Assembly: GCF_900182745.1 (NCBI RefSeq)
Contig: NZ_FXTY01000002.1
Span: 673,196 to 737,195 of the forward strand
Origin: Shimia sagamensis
GTDB taxonomy: Bacteria > Pseudomonadota > Alphaproteobacteria > Rhodobacterales > Rhodobacteraceae
Direction of reading: 5' to 3'
Length of the DNA stretch: 64,000 nucleotides
Each line of letters starts with the position of its first letter. The stretch's first letter is position 1. The notes beneath the pieces are model-generated. The model had not been told where the DNA came from, made no database searches, and was given only the letters and a program-made list of their open reading frames with translations. Of this stretch, positions 43,298 to 53,040 are shown piece after piece. The translations under genes and the position numbers were made by a program.

Positions 43298-44413
43298 ATG
43301 GCAACCGGGTTCTTTTTTGACGAAAAATGCTTTTGGCATGCGGGCGGCAACTACGCCCTGACCCTGCCGGTTGGAGATCTGGTACAACCTCTGGCCGCTG
43401 GTGGTCTGCCGGAAAGCCCGGAAACCAAACGCCGCCTCAAGAACCTCATGGATGTCACCGGCCTCACAGCGGACCTAGACGTGCGGAGCGCCGCTCCCGC
43501 AACCGACACCATGCTCAAGCGTGTGCATCCGGCTGACTTCCTAGCCAAATTCAAAGAAGTCTCAGATGCGGGTGGTGGTGAAATTGGCCTACGCACCCCG
43601 TTTGGCAAAGGGGGATACGAAATAGCGGCGCTTTCTGCCGGTATCGCCACCGAAGCCCTGCGCGCGGTCACCTCAGGTGATCTGCAAAACGCCTATGCCT
43701 TGTCCCGCCCTCCCGGCCACCATTGCCTACCGGACTGGCCAAACGGCTTCTGCCTACTGGCCAACATCGCCGTGGCCATCGAAGAGGTGCAAGCCCAAGG
43801 GTTGGCAAAACGTGTCGCTGTTTTGGATTGGGACGTACATCACGGCAACGGCACCGAGGCGATCTACTACGATCGCGACGACGTGCTCACCCTCTCTCTC
43901 CATCAAGAACACAATTACCCGCTGGATACCGGCGACGTCGCTGACCGCGGCAAGGATGCTGGTCTGGGCACCAACATCAATATCCCGCTCCCACCCGGTG
44001 CGGGGCACAACACATACCTCCACGCGATGGACAAAATTGTCCTGCCAGCCCTGCATGACTTCAAACCAGATGTGATCATCGTTGCTTGTGGCTTTGACGC
44101 AGGCGCGTTTGACCCCCTGTCCAGAATGCTGGCCACTGCCGACACATTCCGCCAGATGACCAAACAAGTCATGACCGCCGCAGACAGCCTTTGTGACGGC
44201 AAACTGCTGCTTGTGCACGAAGGCGGCTATTCCGAAGCCTACGTGCCATTTTGCGGCCACGCTGTGATCGAAGAACTCTCTGGATCAGACATCACAGCCG
44301 AAGACCCTATGGCCGCCTCCCTCACACTTCGCCAGCCCAATGCCCGCGTCGAAGCCTTCTTTGCCACGCTGGTGGATGAGATGGCTGATATTTTCGCCAG
44401 CCAGCCCGGTTGA
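43298..44413 (+). CDS. Histone-deacetylase family protein
   Basis: A 371-residue arginase/deacetylase-fold enzyme of the HDAC (AcuC/acetylpolyamine amidohydrolase) family. Active-site features are SRPPGHHCLPD (two His), LDWDVHHGNGTE (Asp and His metal ligands), and ACGFDAGAFDPL (Asp ligand), plus HEGGYSEAYVPFC. It probably removes acetyl or acyl groups from a small amine or protein; the substrate is not readable. The ATG at 43298 follows GAGGGAG; the upstream in-frame codon at 43280 is less likely. It is followed at 52 bp by a nitroreductase. Confidence 0.92.
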   Translation: MATGFFFDEKCFWHAGGNYALTLPVGDLVQPLAAGGLPESPETKRRLKNLMDVTGLTADLDVRSAAPATDTMLKRVHPADFLAKFKEVSDAGGGEIGLRTPFGKGGYEIAALSAGIATEALRAVTSGDLQNAYALSRPPGHHCLPDWPNGFCLLANIAVAIEEVQAQGLAKRVAVLDWDVHHGNGTEAIYYDRDDVLTLSLHQEHNYPLDTGDVADRGKDAGLGTNINIPLPPGAGHNTYLHAMDKIVLPALHDFKPDVIIVACGFDAGAFDPLSRMLATADTFRQMTKQVMTAADSLCDGKLLLVHEGGYSEAYVPFCGHAVIEELSGSDITAEDPMAASLTLRQPNARVEAFFATLVDEMADIFASQPG

Positions 44414-44465
44414 AACTACTCCGCGCCACGCCAACATACCCAATCAACTCCTGAGGGAAGAATTT

Positions 44466-45044
44466 ATGCCTCACCCAAACCAAGCCGCGCTGGATTTCCT
44501 GCTGAGCCGCCGCTCACGTCCCGCCAAAACCCTGATCGGCCCCGCGCCCACTCGCGCGGAACTGGAGCCGTTATTGGAGGCTGCGCTGCGCAGCCCCGAT
44601 CATGGCAAACTCGAACCCTGGCGCCTGATCGTGCTGGAAGGCGCCGCACTGACCAAACTCGCAACACTCGCACAAGAACGCGGCGACGCACTTGGCATGG
44701 ATGCCGACAAGATCACCAAGGCGCACGACCAATTTGACCGCGCCGATCTTGCGGTCGCTGTGATCGAAGCCCCGGTGATCAGCGAAAAGGTGCCGGAAAT
44801 CGAACAGACCTACTCTGCTGCCTGTGTCTGCTTGCAACTGTTAAACGCGGCGCTGGCCGCAGGTTGGGGGGCAAACTGGCTCTCCGGCTGGGCCAGCCAT
44901 GATCGTGGCTTTGTCGAAAAAGGCCTCGACCTCACCCCACGCGAACGTGTCGCAGGCTTCATTCATATTGGCACCGAAAAAGTCGCGCCGCCCGAGCGCC
45001 CCCGCCCCAACATGGAGACCAAGGTCACATGGCTGTCAGCCTAG
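44466..45044 (+). CDS. Nitroreductase family protein
   Basis: A 192-residue FMN-binding nitroreductase: LLSRRSRPAKTL (FMN phosphate-binding Arg), AALRSPDHGKLEPWRLIVL, and AGWGANWLSGW near residue 140 fit the family. These enzymes reduce nitro groups or quinones with NAD(P)H. The ATG at 44466 follows GAGGGAAG. It overlaps the start of the downstream CysZ-like gene by 16 bases, so the two are likely co-transcribed. Whether it has a dedicated substrate is unknown. Confidence 0.9.
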   Translation: MPHPNQAALDFLLSRRSRPAKTLIGPAPTRAELEPLLEAALRSPDHGKLEPWRLIVLEGAALTKLATLAQERGDALGMDADKITKAHDQFDRADLAVAVIEAPVISEKVPEIEQTYSAACVCLQLLNAALAAGWGANWLSGWASHDRGFVEKGLDLTPRERVAGFIHIGTEKVAPPERPRPNMETKVTWLSA

Positions 45045-45751
45045 CAATCACATCTTTTGGTAAAACCCTGTCACAAATTGGGGACCCGCGCTTTCGCCGG
45101 GTCCTCTTCAAAGGCATTGGTCTGACCTTTGTGCTTTTGATCGCGGTCTACACCGCTTTCCTGATGTTCTTGAACTGGATTGGCGCCGGTCAAACGGTGC
45201 AGGAGCTTTTGGGCAACGTCTCTTGGGTGGGCGATCTGTTCACCTTCGCCTCCCTCTTCTTGATGATCGTTTTGTCGATCTTCTTAATGGTGCCTGTGGC
45301 CTCCGCCATCACCTCGCTGTTTCTGGACGAAGTGGCAGATGCAGTGGAAGACAAACACTATCCAGAATTGCCCGATGTTCCCAGCGTGTCTTTTTCTGAA
45401 GGGCTCAAAGACAGCGTGAACTTTCTAGGGTTGCTGATCGCCGCCAACATCTTTGCGTTGGTGTTATATGCAATCTTCCCACCATTTTCACTGTTCATCT
45501 TTTGGGGCCTAAACGGATTCCTGCTGGGACGGGAATACTTCCAACTTGTTGCCATGCGGCGTGTCGGAAGAGCCGAAGCCAAGAAGCTGCGCAAGAAACA
45601 CATCGGCACCATTTGGCTTGCCGGCACGCTTATGGCAATGCCGCTGGTCGTGCCACTTCTGAACCTGGTGATCCCGATCTTAGGCGCAGCGACCTTTACC
45701 CATCTGTACCATCAACTGGAGCCATCACCTCGGCAGGCCCCATCACGTTAA
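45029..45751 (+). CDS. EI24/CysZ-like membrane protein
   Basis: A 240-residue integral membrane protein with four hydrophobic segments, matching the EI24/CysZ family of sulfate-permease-like proteins (start SFGKTLSQIGDPRFRRVLFKG and SITSLFLDEVADAVE-like segments; LNGFLLGREYFQLVAMRR is a strong family signature). CysZ is proposed to import sulfate. The start overlaps the nitroreductase end by 16 bases. The last 56 bases overlap the convergent DUF1467 gene, so one of the two ends may be shorter than predicted. Confidence 0.88.
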   Translation: MAVSLAITSFGKTLSQIGDPRFRRVLFKGIGLTFVLLIAVYTAFLMFLNWIGAGQTVQELLGNVSWVGDLFTFASLFLMIVLSIFLMVPVASAITSLFLDEVADAVEDKHYPELPDVPSVSFSEGLKDSVNFLGLLIAANIFALVLYAIFPPFSLFIFWGLNGFLLGREYFQLVAMRRVGRAEAKKLRKKHIGTIWLAGTLMAMPLVVPLLNLVIPILGAATFTHLYHQLEPSPRQAPSR

Positions 45752-46001
45752 ACCAGTCAATGTCACGCACCGTGATAACTTCGGACGTGATAATCCAGTA
45801 CAAAATCACCCACATCACCGCGGCAGCGCCCGTGGTGATCCAGGCTTTGGTTTTCAGGTAGTGATGCTCTGGACTACTGGCATGTGTACCCGGCACAACT
45901 TCGCCCATATCGCCCTGCGTTTTCAGGCGAATCGGGATCACCATCAAAAAGGTCATGAACCAAAGCACGGCGTATAAAACGAGGGCTGAAGTGATGGTCA
46001 T
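45696..46001 (-). CDS. DUF1467 family membrane protein
   Basis: A 101-residue protein with two predicted membrane helices (residues ~4-24 and 53-77), as in DUF1467. The family is limited to alphaproteobacteria. The text WFMTFLMVIPIRLKTQGDMGEVVPGTHASSPEHHYLKTKA is typical. Its last 56 bases run inside the opposite-strand EI24 gene. The ATG at 46001 is preceded by AGGAG. It is encoded after the epimerase gene (69-bp gap), which suggests a shared transcript. Confidence 0.85.
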   Translation of the reverse strand: MTITSALVLYAVLWFMTFLMVIPIRLKTQGDMGEVVPGTHASSPEHHYLKTKAWITTGAAAVMWVILYWIITSEVITVRDIDWFNVMGPAEVMAPVDGTDG

Positions 46002-46070
46002 TGCACGCTCCTGATAAAAAAGGCGGACACGTTTGGCCCGCCAATCCTAGTCTGTTTTGGGGTTGGCCTC

Positions 46071-46475
46071 TTAGACCTGTTCCAACTCCACAAGGCAACC
46101 GTTGAAATCTTTGGGATGCAGGAACAGCACGGGTTTGCCATGCGCCCCAATCTTAGGCTCACCACTGCCCAATACCCGCGCACCTGTGGATTTCAAATGA
46201 TCCCGCGCCGCCAAAATATCGTCGACTTCGTAGCACACGTGATGGATGCCACCAGATGGGTTCTTTTCGAGGAAGCCGTTGATCGGGCTGTCTTCTCCTA
46301 GCGGATACAACAGCTCAATTTTGGTGTTGGGCAGTTCGATAAACACCACGGTCACGCCGTGATCCGGCTCATCCTGCGGTGCCCCAACTGTGGCGCCCAG
46401 CGCGTCACGATACTGCGCACTTGCGGCGTCAAGATCTGGCACTGCGATGGCCACGTGGTTCAATCGTCCGATCAT
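46071..46475 (-). CDS. mce: Methylmalonyl-CoA epimerase
   Basis: A 134-residue vicinal-oxygen-chelate enzyme that epimerises (2R)- and (2S)-methylmalonyl-CoA, linking propionyl-CoA metabolism to succinyl-CoA. It has the metal-binding His in LNHVAIAVPDL, HHVCYEVDDI and the Glu in CLVELEQ, with the family block GEPKIGAHGKPVLFLHP. The ATG at 46475 follows GGAGGAGA; the longer frame to 46586 is unsupported. Mutase and carboxylase genes are not in the window. B12 made by the cob operon would be the cofactor of the mutase, though no direct link can be read. Confidence 0.93.
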   Translation of the reverse strand: MIGRLNHVAIAVPDLDAASAQYRDALGATVGAPQDEPDHGVTVVFIELPNTKIELLYPLGEDSPINGFLEKNPSGGIHHVCYEVDDILAARDHLKSTGARVLGSGEPKIGAHGKPVLFLHPKDFNGCLVELEQV

Positions 46476-46649
46476 ATTTGTCTCCTCCAAAAGGGCATGC
46501 ATCCCGCTCGCAGCTCTTATGTGCGCTGATATCCGCCGGTGCAAGAGACAGGGCGTCGCGGCTGATCTTAACCTTTCGTTAGGCATGTGTTCTTAGCCTG
46601 TTTGCACGTTTCGGTATCTGTAGTTTTCGCTTCGTTGAGGATTTCAAAC

Positions 46650-47363
46650 ATGGACGACAAATCGCCTTTCTCCCCGCTGACCACCCCATCAGCCGCGCGC
46701 CCGCTTCTGGGCATGACTGTTCTTGTGGTGGAAGACAGCCGTTTTTCCTCCGACGCGCTGCGTCTGATGTGTGTCCGCTCCGGAGCCCGCATCCGCCGCG
46801 CTGACTGCCTGACCTCTGCGCGACGACATCTGCAAGTCTACTTGCCAACCGTGGCGATTGTGGACATGGGCCTGCCGGATGGCTCCGGCGCCGACCTGAT
46901 CGAAGAATTGAACAAAGCCACCCCCCGGATTGAGCTGATCATTGGCACCTCCGGTGACGATTTTGCCCAAGAGGCTGCCCTGGCTGCTGGTGCCGACGGC
47001 TTTATCGCCAAGCCCTACGGCACACTGACTGATTTCCAACAGGCCATTCTGCGCCGCCTTCCCGATGCCTATCGCCCAACTGTGGCCCGTGTGGCCGACA
47101 ACGAAGCCATCAAGCCTGATCCGGTGGCGTTCCGCGATGACCTGCTTCACGCGGCCGACACGCTAAAAGAGGCCGATGAGGACTTGATCGACTACGTGGC
47201 GCAGTTCCTTGGCGGCTTGGCCCGCAGCGCCGGCGACCAAGGTCTGCTGAGCGCCGTCAAAGCTGTGGAATGCGCCCGCAAAGAAGGCACAGGCGTGCGT
47301 GCCAATGTGGCCGAACTCAACGGTGTGGTGGAAAGTCGCCTGACCGAAGCGGCCGTTATCTAA
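46650..47363 (+). CDS. Response regulator with C-terminal helical domain
   Basis: A 237-residue protein with a receiver domain (residues ~20-140): acidic VVEDS, phosphoacceptor Asp72 in AIVDMGLPDGSG, and Lys in FIAKPYG. The C-terminal ~90 residues are helical and unlike known DNA-binding domains (VAFRDDLLHAADTLKEADED...). The function of this tail is unknown; it could be a protein-protein output. No kinase gene adjoins it. The ATG at 46650 follows GAGGA; the in-frame open part upstream to 46587 is not supported. No DNA-binding motif is seen, so it is not an obvious transcription factor. Confidence 0.85.
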   Translation: MDDKSPFSPLTTPSAARPLLGMTVLVVEDSRFSSDALRLMCVRSGARIRRADCLTSARRHLQVYLPTVAIVDMGLPDGSGADLIEELNKATPRIELIIGTSGDDFAQEAALAAGADGFIAKPYGTLTDFQQAILRRLPDAYRPTVARVADNEAIKPDPVAFRDDLLHAADTLKEADEDLIDYVAQFLGGLARSAGDQGLLSAVKAVECARKEGTGVRANVAELNGVVESRLTEAAVI

Positions 47364-47443
47364 AACGAACACAACCGGAACGACTACTCACGAACACGGG
47401 ACGGTGAGGCGGGGCCATTTGGTCCCGTCTTGCATTTTGAGGC

Positions 47444-48160
47444 TTAACCCTGCTCCGGGTCATTTGCTGCGCGGACCAATCCGGTCAAATCACTCAACCG
47501 CTCACGCTGCTGGCCGTTCTGATCAAAGTTGCTTGGCGACAGCCACGCCCCAAAGGCCGCCTTAAGCGCGGGCCACTCGCGATCAATCGCTGCAAACCAG
47601 GCCGTGTCCCGGTTGCGCCCCTTGTAGACAAGAGCCTGTCGGAAAATCCCCTCATAGCTTAGGCCCAAGCGCTGCGCCGCACGGCGGGATGGCGCATTGA
47701 GCGCATCACATTTCCACTCATAGCGGCGATATCCGTTGTCAAAGGCCCATTGCATCATCAGGAACATCGCTTCCGTGGCCGCAGGGGTGCCTTGCATCAT
47801 TGGAGAGAAGTTGATGTTGCCCACTTCAATGGAACCACGCTCTGGGTAAATACGCAGATAGGAGGCCACACCCGTAAAGGTGCGCTCTGATTTGCTATAA
47901 ATCGCATAGAAAAAGTGGTCTTGGTTCTCAACGGTTTCCCGCACCCAGCGATGATACTGCGCCGCCGAATGAAACGGCCCGTACGGCATGTAGTCCCAAA
48001 CCCAGTCATCTGCTTGGTAAGCGCGATAGAGCAGCGCAGCATGGGCCTCTGCGCTCAACGGCTCAAGACGCACATATTGGCCGTCCAAAACCTCACCCGA
48101 CGGCCGTGGTGGCACGGTCCAATCAGGCACGGCAAAGCCCACAGGGCGGGATGTTTGCAT
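47444..48160 (-). CDS. GNAT family N-acetyltransferase (RimJ/RimL-like)
   Basis: A 238-residue acetyltransferase of the RimJ/L type: YVRLEPLSAEAHAALLYRA at the start, GVASYLRIYPERGSIEVGNINFSP in the core and KCDALNAPSRRAAQRLGLSYEGIFRQA carrying the acetyl-CoA-binding loop. Target is unknown. The ATG at 48160 follows GAAGGAAG; the frame opens to 48214 but has no family resemblance there. It lies 65 bp after the DUF1501 gene, in the same direction. Such proteins often modify N-termini or small amines. Confidence 0.9.
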   Translation of the reverse strand: MQTSRPVGFAVPDWTVPPRPSGEVLDGQYVRLEPLSAEAHAALLYRAYQADDWVWDYMPYGPFHSAAQYHRWVRETVENQDHFFYAIYSKSERTFTGVASYLRIYPERGSIEVGNINFSPMMQGTPAATEAMFLMMQWAFDNGYRRYEWKCDALNAPSRRAAQRLGLSYEGIFRQALVYKGRNRDTAWFAAIDREWPALKAAFGAWLSPSNFDQNGQQRERLSDLTGLVRAANDPEQG

Positions 48161-48225
48161 GAGTGCTCTTCCTTCAGTTGGCCAAGTAGTGGCACAGCAC
48201 GCCTCGCGCGCCAAGCCCTTCTGAC

Positions 48226-49476
48226 TTAAGCCAACAATCCCGGCGCATCTCCCAATTGCATCCCGGGAAACACCACAGTCTCAAGCGCCGCACGATCGAG
48301 CCCAAAGCTCTCGCGAATGGCCCAAGCTGCGTATCGCCGGACATCATCGGTGGGCATCAGATCGCGCCCTTGAAACAGGTCCACTTCTTCCAATCCCGCC
48401 AACCGCCCATGCACAGCCTGACCTCGGATCGCGCCACCGGCCATCACCATCATGCCACCGGTTCCGTGATCTGTGCCTTTGGTGCCATTCTCAGCCACGG
48501 TGCGGCCAAACTCCGTCATCGCCAACACTGTGGTCCGGCCCCAAACTGTCTCGCCCAACCCAACTTTCAACGCCAACAGACTGTCACTCAGGTTCTTCAA
48601 AGGCGCCTTCAGCGTGCGGGCTTGTGCAGCATGCGTGTCCCAGCCGCCGATCGAGAAACACGCCACCCGCGCCGTATCGCGCAGCTGCTCTGCTGCAAAC
48701 TCTGCCACCCGCAGATGTGCTTTTGCCTTGCCCCGCCCCTGCGGGCTCATCTGCGCGTCCATCATGGTTTCCAGCTCGTCCATCATCATGCCGCTGTCAG
48801 CCATCTCCAGCACGCCACCACCGCCCTCTCCAGCCAGCGTCATGGCTTTCTGCATCGCCAGCGCCATGGCAGGATCACGTTCCATCGTCATCTCCAGCAA
48901 CCGCGCGCCCTGGCTGGACAACACAAAGCCCACATCCGGCGACCAGGTCTCCACCTCTGCTGCCCCTTGGCTCAGCAACATCGGATCAGCGCCCACCGCG
49001 TAGGCTGTGGTCATCTGACTGCCCGGCATGTTCTGCAACATCCGGTTTAGCCAGCCATCTCGCGTAGCGCCCGTTGGCATCTGCGCCGTCCCAGCTTCCA
49101 ACAAATCCTGCCCGTCAAAATGACTGCGCTTGTTGCGGTATGGCGTAGACACCCCTTGCACAAACGCCAGCTCACCTGCCTGCCACATCGGCCACAACGG
49201 CTTGGCTGCTGCATGCAACATCATGCCGCCGGAGACTTCCATGCCTGACGGCGCTCGCGCAGCCAGCGTCGGCCGTAACAGCCGAAGACCCGCATCATCC
49301 GGCTGCAGCAAATCCAACCCGTCCAATCCGCCCCGCAGAATGATCACCACAAGTCGGTTCTCGCCACCTGTCGAAGCAAAGCTCACCGGCGTCATCACCG
49401 GGCTGGCGGCCAGCGAACATCCAACCGCCAAGCCGCGCCCAAGAAATCCACGCCGATCCATCACAATCTTGCCCAT
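48226..49476 (-). CDS. DUF1501 family protein, Tat-exported
   Basis: A 416-residue protein with a twin-arginine signal (MDRRGFLGRGLAVGCSLAA, cleaved near SFAS), as in most DUF1501 members of the alkaline-phosphatase-like superfamily. Family text is present: LVVIILRGGLDGLDLLQP, and SIGGWDTHAAQARTLKAPL, MTEFGRTVAENGTKGTDHGTG with likely metal ligands (Asp/His). It is preceded by the DUF1800 gene, with 10 bp between. DUF1501 and DUF1800 proteins are usually encoded together; their periplasmic function is unknown. A phosphatase or sulfatase activity is possible. Confidence 0.92.
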   Translation of the reverse strand: MGKIVMDRRGFLGRGLAVGCSLAASPVMTPVSFASTGGENRLVVIILRGGLDGLDLLQPDDAGLRLLRPTLAARAPSGMEVSGGMMLHAAAKPLWPMWQAGELAFVQGVSTPYRNKRSHFDGQDLLEAGTAQMPTGATRDGWLNRMLQNMPGSQMTTAYAVGADPMLLSQGAAEVETWSPDVGFVLSSQGARLLEMTMERDPAMALAMQKAMTLAGEGGGGVLEMADSGMMMDELETMMDAQMSPQGRGKAKAHLRVAEFAAEQLRDTARVACFSIGGWDTHAAQARTLKAPLKNLSDSLLALKVGLGETVWGRTTVLAMTEFGRTVAENGTKGTDHGTGGMMVMAGGAIRGQAVHGRLAGLEEVDLFQGRDLMPTDDVRRYAAWAIRESFGLDRAALETVVFPGMQLGDAPGLLA

Positions 49477-49486
49477 GACGCTCTCC

Positions 49487-50887
49487 TCACACCCGTTGAA
49501 ACGCGGGCGACATCAGCACCAACGCAACCCCTTCACGCCGGTTCTCCGCCGTTTCTGCGGCAAACCGCACCGACGCCGGCGCGCTTGTCCCAAGCGTTGT
49601 CTGCACAAAGTCACGCGGGTCCGGCAACGCGTCCAAAACCTCCGCCGGCACACCCAACGCCCACTGCAACCGCGCTGCCATGCCCTGCGCGGTCAGCCAA
49701 TGTCCGTCATCTTCCTCAAATCCATCCGGACCAAAGGGCCGCCGCCAAGGCTGCCCCATGGTGCGCAACGGCGTGCCAAGAAGTCGTTCCAATTGATGGC
49801 TTTTCACATCGCGAAGTTGTTTTTTAGGAACAGCCAGTGCCCGCAACGCCGAGCTGACAAACAACTCTGGCTGCTTGAAGTTTCCAGCCCCGTCTTCCAC
49901 GGCTGCCCAGGCGGCAGAGTGGCGCAACATCGCCTCTACAACCTCGGCCAGATCCCCATCAGTCTCCAAATACCGGGCCCCCATCGACACCAGCAAATCT
50001 TCATCCGGCGTGTCTGACACAAAATGCACGGCCAGTTTATGGGTGATATGTCGCGCCGTATCTGGGTGCCGCGCCAAATCCCGCAAAACCGCATGCACAT
50101 CTGACACCCGCGCCCGCCTGGTGCCGTATTCTTTTCCAAGTACCGTCTCTGGTCCAGGCTCCGCCCGTTTGGAAAGATAGGCTGTTCCCTCTTTCTGAAT
50201 CGTCGTCACCCCAGTCAGCAGCTCTGCAAGCTGGCGCACATCGTCTTGGGTATACCCACCGCCCACACCCAATGTGTGCAGCTCCAAAATCTCTCGCGCG
50301 AGGTTTTCGTTGAGGCCAAGGTTTTTTTGGGGCCGCTTCTTCGCAATGGCACTGTTGGGTCCCACGGAATTGTTCTGATCCAGAAAATGCAGCATCTGTG
50401 GGTGCAGCACAGCAGCAATAAGCATGTCCTCAAACCGCCCCCCCACATGAGGCCGAATGGCGTTCGCCACATAGGCGGGCTCAGTGTAGCGGTAGATCAC
50501 GTTTTTCCCAGGCGCGGAAAAATGGTCGTTCCAAAACGCAACCAGCCGCTCCCGCAACCCGTCGCGGCTCCACACACGGCGCGCCAATGTCGCACCTATC
50601 CACTTTGCACCTTCTTGTTTGGAGGCACGCCTGGCCGTTTTGAATGCCTTCTGAAGCGCCTGCTGCGCATCGCTGCCTTTTTCGGCTTTTGAAATCTTTC
50701 GACGTGCGTTTAACAGCGCCAGCATTTTTTCCCGCATCTCCGCATCGCTGGGGAAAGGGAACCATGGCATTTGCACTTCTGGCGCGCGCAATAGTGCCAA
50801 CATCTCGTCGACACCCTGCGGTCCCACCACTTTGGGCGACCGCCCATATCCAAATCGGGTCTGTGCGATATCGGGATCAAAAACCAC
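49487..50887 (-). CDS. DUF1800 family protein
   Basis: A 466-residue DUF1800 protein, partner of the DUF1501 protein downstream. Family text includes RLVAFWNDHFSAPGKN, LNENLAREILELHTLGVGGGYTQDDVRQLAELLTG and RGARYLETDGD-like ends; QRFGYGRSP-type N-terminus is also present (TRFGYGRSPKV). The start is GTG at 50887, with GGAG ten bases upstream. The N-terminus has no clear signal peptide even though its partner is exported. Both genes may be one transcript, reading 50887 to 48226. Confidence 0.92.
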   Translation of the reverse strand: MVFDPDIAQTRFGYGRSPKVVGPQGVDEMLALLRAPEVQMPWFPFPSDAEMREKMLALLNARRKISKAEKGSDAQQALQKAFKTARRASKQEGAKWIGATLARRVWSRDGLRERLVAFWNDHFSAPGKNVIYRYTEPAYVANAIRPHVGGRFEDMLIAAVLHPQMLHFLDQNNSVGPNSAIAKKRPQKNLGLNENLAREILELHTLGVGGGYTQDDVRQLAELLTGVTTIQKEGTAYLSKRAEPGPETVLGKEYGTRRARVSDVHAVLRDLARHPDTARHITHKLAVHFVSDTPDEDLLVSMGARYLETDGDLAEVVEAMLRHSAAWAAVEDGAGNFKQPELFVSSALRALAVPKKQLRDVKSHQLERLLGTPLRTMGQPWRRPFGPDGFEEDDGHWLTAQGMAARLQWALGVPAEVLDALPDPRDFVQTTLGTSAPASVRFAAETAENRREGVALVLMSPAFQRV

Positions 50888-51006
50888 GGCTGAAGCGCTC
50901 CTCGTTCACCATTATTCACTCTACCACATAGAAAAGCCGCGACTATGGCGCTTGGGAATGCCAGCCACTTTTTTACAGAAATCCGCCGATGTTGCTCTTC
51001 ACAAAC

Positions 51007-51039
51007 AAAAAACCGCCCACAACACTGTTGCAGGCGGTT
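51007..51039 (-). terminator. Intrinsic terminator of aspS
   Basis: A stem AACCGCC/GGCGGTT (51011-51017, 51033-51039) with a 15-base loop is followed on the minus strand by six T residues (51007-51012). It lies just after the aspS stop and ends its transcript. Confidence 0.82.
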
Positions 51040-51066
51040 CAAATTCTCAGCGATGTGGCGCGCGGA

Positions 51067-52923
51067 TCACTCCTGCGGGATCACCCGCAGACCCAACTCC
51101 ATCAACTGATCGCTGGATGGATCATTCGGTGCGTTCATCATCAGGTCTTCGGCGCGCTGGTTCATCGGGAACATCATCACTTCGCGGATGTTCTGTTGAT
51201 CCGCCAGCAGCATCACGATGCGGTCCACACCAGCGGCACAACCGCCGTGTGGCGGCGCACCGTAAGAAAACGCTTTGTAAAGCGCGCCAAAGCGCTCTTT
51301 CACTTCGTTCTCATCATACCCGGCAATATCAAACGCCTTCAGCATCACTTCAGGAATGTGGTTCCGAATTGCGCCGGACACCAGCTCATAGCCGTTACAG
51401 GCCAGGTCATACTGATAACCTTTCACCACCAGCGGATCGCCGTTCAGCGCCTCAAGGCCACCCTGCGGCATGGAGAACGGGTTGTGTTCAAAGTCGATCT
51501 TGCCGCTTTCTTCGTCCGCCTCATAGATCGGGAAATCCACAATCCAGGCAAAGGCAAAGCGGTCTTTGTCAATCAGACCCAGCTCTTCGCCAATCACGTT
51601 GCGTGCACGGCCAGCGACCGCTTCAAACGCCTTTGGCTTGCCGCCAAGGAAGAAGGCCGCGTCGCCTACACCCAGACCCAGCTGCTGACGGATCGCTTCG
51701 GTGCGCTCAGGACCAATGTTCTTGGCCAGCGGACCTGCCGCCTCTTCGCCCAGAACAATTTCACCGGCTTTGATCTTCGCGTTCACCTCTTTCACAGAGA
51801 TGCCCTGCTCCTGCGCAATGGTGTCCGCAGACTGCTTACGCCAGAAGATGTAGCCCATGCCCGGCAGACCTTCGCCTTGGGCAAACTTGTTCATCCGGTC
51901 ACAGAACTTGCGCGAGCCACCGGTTGGCGCAGGGATCGCACGCACTTCGGTGCCTTCCTGCTCCAGCAGCTTGGCAAAGATTGCAAAGCCGGAGCCCGCA
52001 AAATGCTCAGACACAACCTGCATCTCAATTGGGTTGCGCAGGTCTGGCTTGTCAGAGCCATACTTCAGCGCCGCTTCGGCATAAGGAATCTGTGGCCATT
52101 CGTTAGGCGCATCCACCTTGCGGCCACCACCAAACTCTTCAAACACACCCGCAATCACCGGTGAGATGGTGTCAAAAACGTCCTGCTGCTCCACAAACGA
52201 CATCTCCATGTCGAGCTGGTAGAAGTCGGTTGGCGAACGATCGGCGCGTGGGTCTTCGTCGCGGAAGCACGGCGCAATCTGGAAATACTTGTCAAAGCCC
52301 GCAACCATCATCAGCTGTTTGAACTGCTGTGGGGCCTGTGGCAGCGCGTAGAATTTGCCAGGGTGAATACGGGACGGCACGAGGAAGTCACGCGCGCCTT
52401 CAGGCGACGACGCCGTGATGATTGGCGTCTGATACTCACGGAAGCCTTTGTCCCACATGCGCTTGCGCATGGACGTTACAACGTCCGCCCGCATGGTCAT
52501 GTTCTGCTGCATCTGCTCACGACGCAGGTCGAGGAAGCGATACTTCAGACGGGTTTCCTCAGGGTATTCTTGATCGCCAAACACCAGCAGTGGCAGCTCA
52601 TCCGCCGCGCCCAAAACTTCAAGGTCGCGCACAAACACTTCAACTTCACCGGTTGGGATTTTGTCGTTCACCAACTCAGGATCGCGCGCTTTGACGTTGC
52701 CGTCGATGCGGATACACCACTCGCTGCGCACTTTCTCCAACTCGGAGAAAACCGGGCTGTCCGGGTCGCAGAGCACCTGAGTGATGCCATAGTGGTCGCG
52801 CAGGTCAACAAACAGAATGCCGCCGTGGTCACGGATGCGGTGCACCCAGCCAGACAGGCGGACGGTTTCGCCCACGTTGGATTTGGTCAGATCGGCGCAG
52901 GTATGGCTGCGATAGGCGTGCAT
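51067..52923 (-). CDS. aspS: Aspartyl-tRNA synthetase
   Basis: A 618-residue bacterial-type AspRS (GAD-domain-containing). The anticodon-binding OB domain opens with [25 protein letters not shown]. Class II motif 2 is [21 protein letters not shown] and motif 3 is [18 protein letters not shown]. The GAD insertion is present between residues ~315 and 430. Length is normal for the long bacterial type (about 590-620). The ATG at 52923 follows AAGAGGG. It is monocistronic with a strong terminator. Whether it is discriminating or not cannot be seen here. Confidence 0.95.
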   Translation of the reverse strand: MHAYRSHTCADLTKSNVGETVRLSGWVHRIRDHGGILFVDLRDHYGITQVLCDPDSPVFSELEKVRSEWCIRIDGNVKARDPELVNDKIPTGEVEVFVRDLEVLGAADELPLLVFGDQEYPEETRLKYRFLDLRREQMQQNMTMRADVVTSMRKRMWDKGFREYQTPIITASSPEGARDFLVPSRIHPGKFYALPQAPQQFKQLMMVAGFDKYFQIAPCFRDEDPRADRSPTDFYQLDMEMSFVEQQDVFDTISPVIAGVFEEFGGGRKVDAPNEWPQIPYAEAALKYGSDKPDLRNPIEMQVVSEHFAGSGFAIFAKLLEQEGTEVRAIPAPTGGSRKFCDRMNKFAQGEGLPGMGYIFWRKQSADTIAQEQGISVKEVNAKIKAGEIVLGEEAAGPLAKNIGPERTEAIRQQLGLGVGDAAFFLGGKPKAFEAVAGRARNVIGEELGLIDKDRFAFAWIVDFPIYEADEESGKIDFEHNPFSMPQGGLEALNGDPLVVKGYQYDLACNGYELVSGAIRNHIPEVMLKAFDIAGYDENEVKERFGALYKAFSYGAPPHGGCAAGVDRIVMLLADQQNIREVMMFPMNQRAEDLMMNAPNDPSSDQLMELGLRVIPQE

Positions 52924-53040
52924 GTGCGGGCCCTCTTTCAGGGTGAATAACTACAGTCGGCCCGATACACCTTTTTGCGACACCAAAGTCAAGAGAACGG
53001 CGCTGGTTTGCGCGGAAAAAGGGAGCCAAATTGCGCAGAG

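Noticed and set aside
47364..47443. Weak GGGGCC/GGTCCC hairpin between the response regulator and GNAT genes
   Set aside because: Short stem with a wobble pair and no good T-run; not clear enough for a terminator call.
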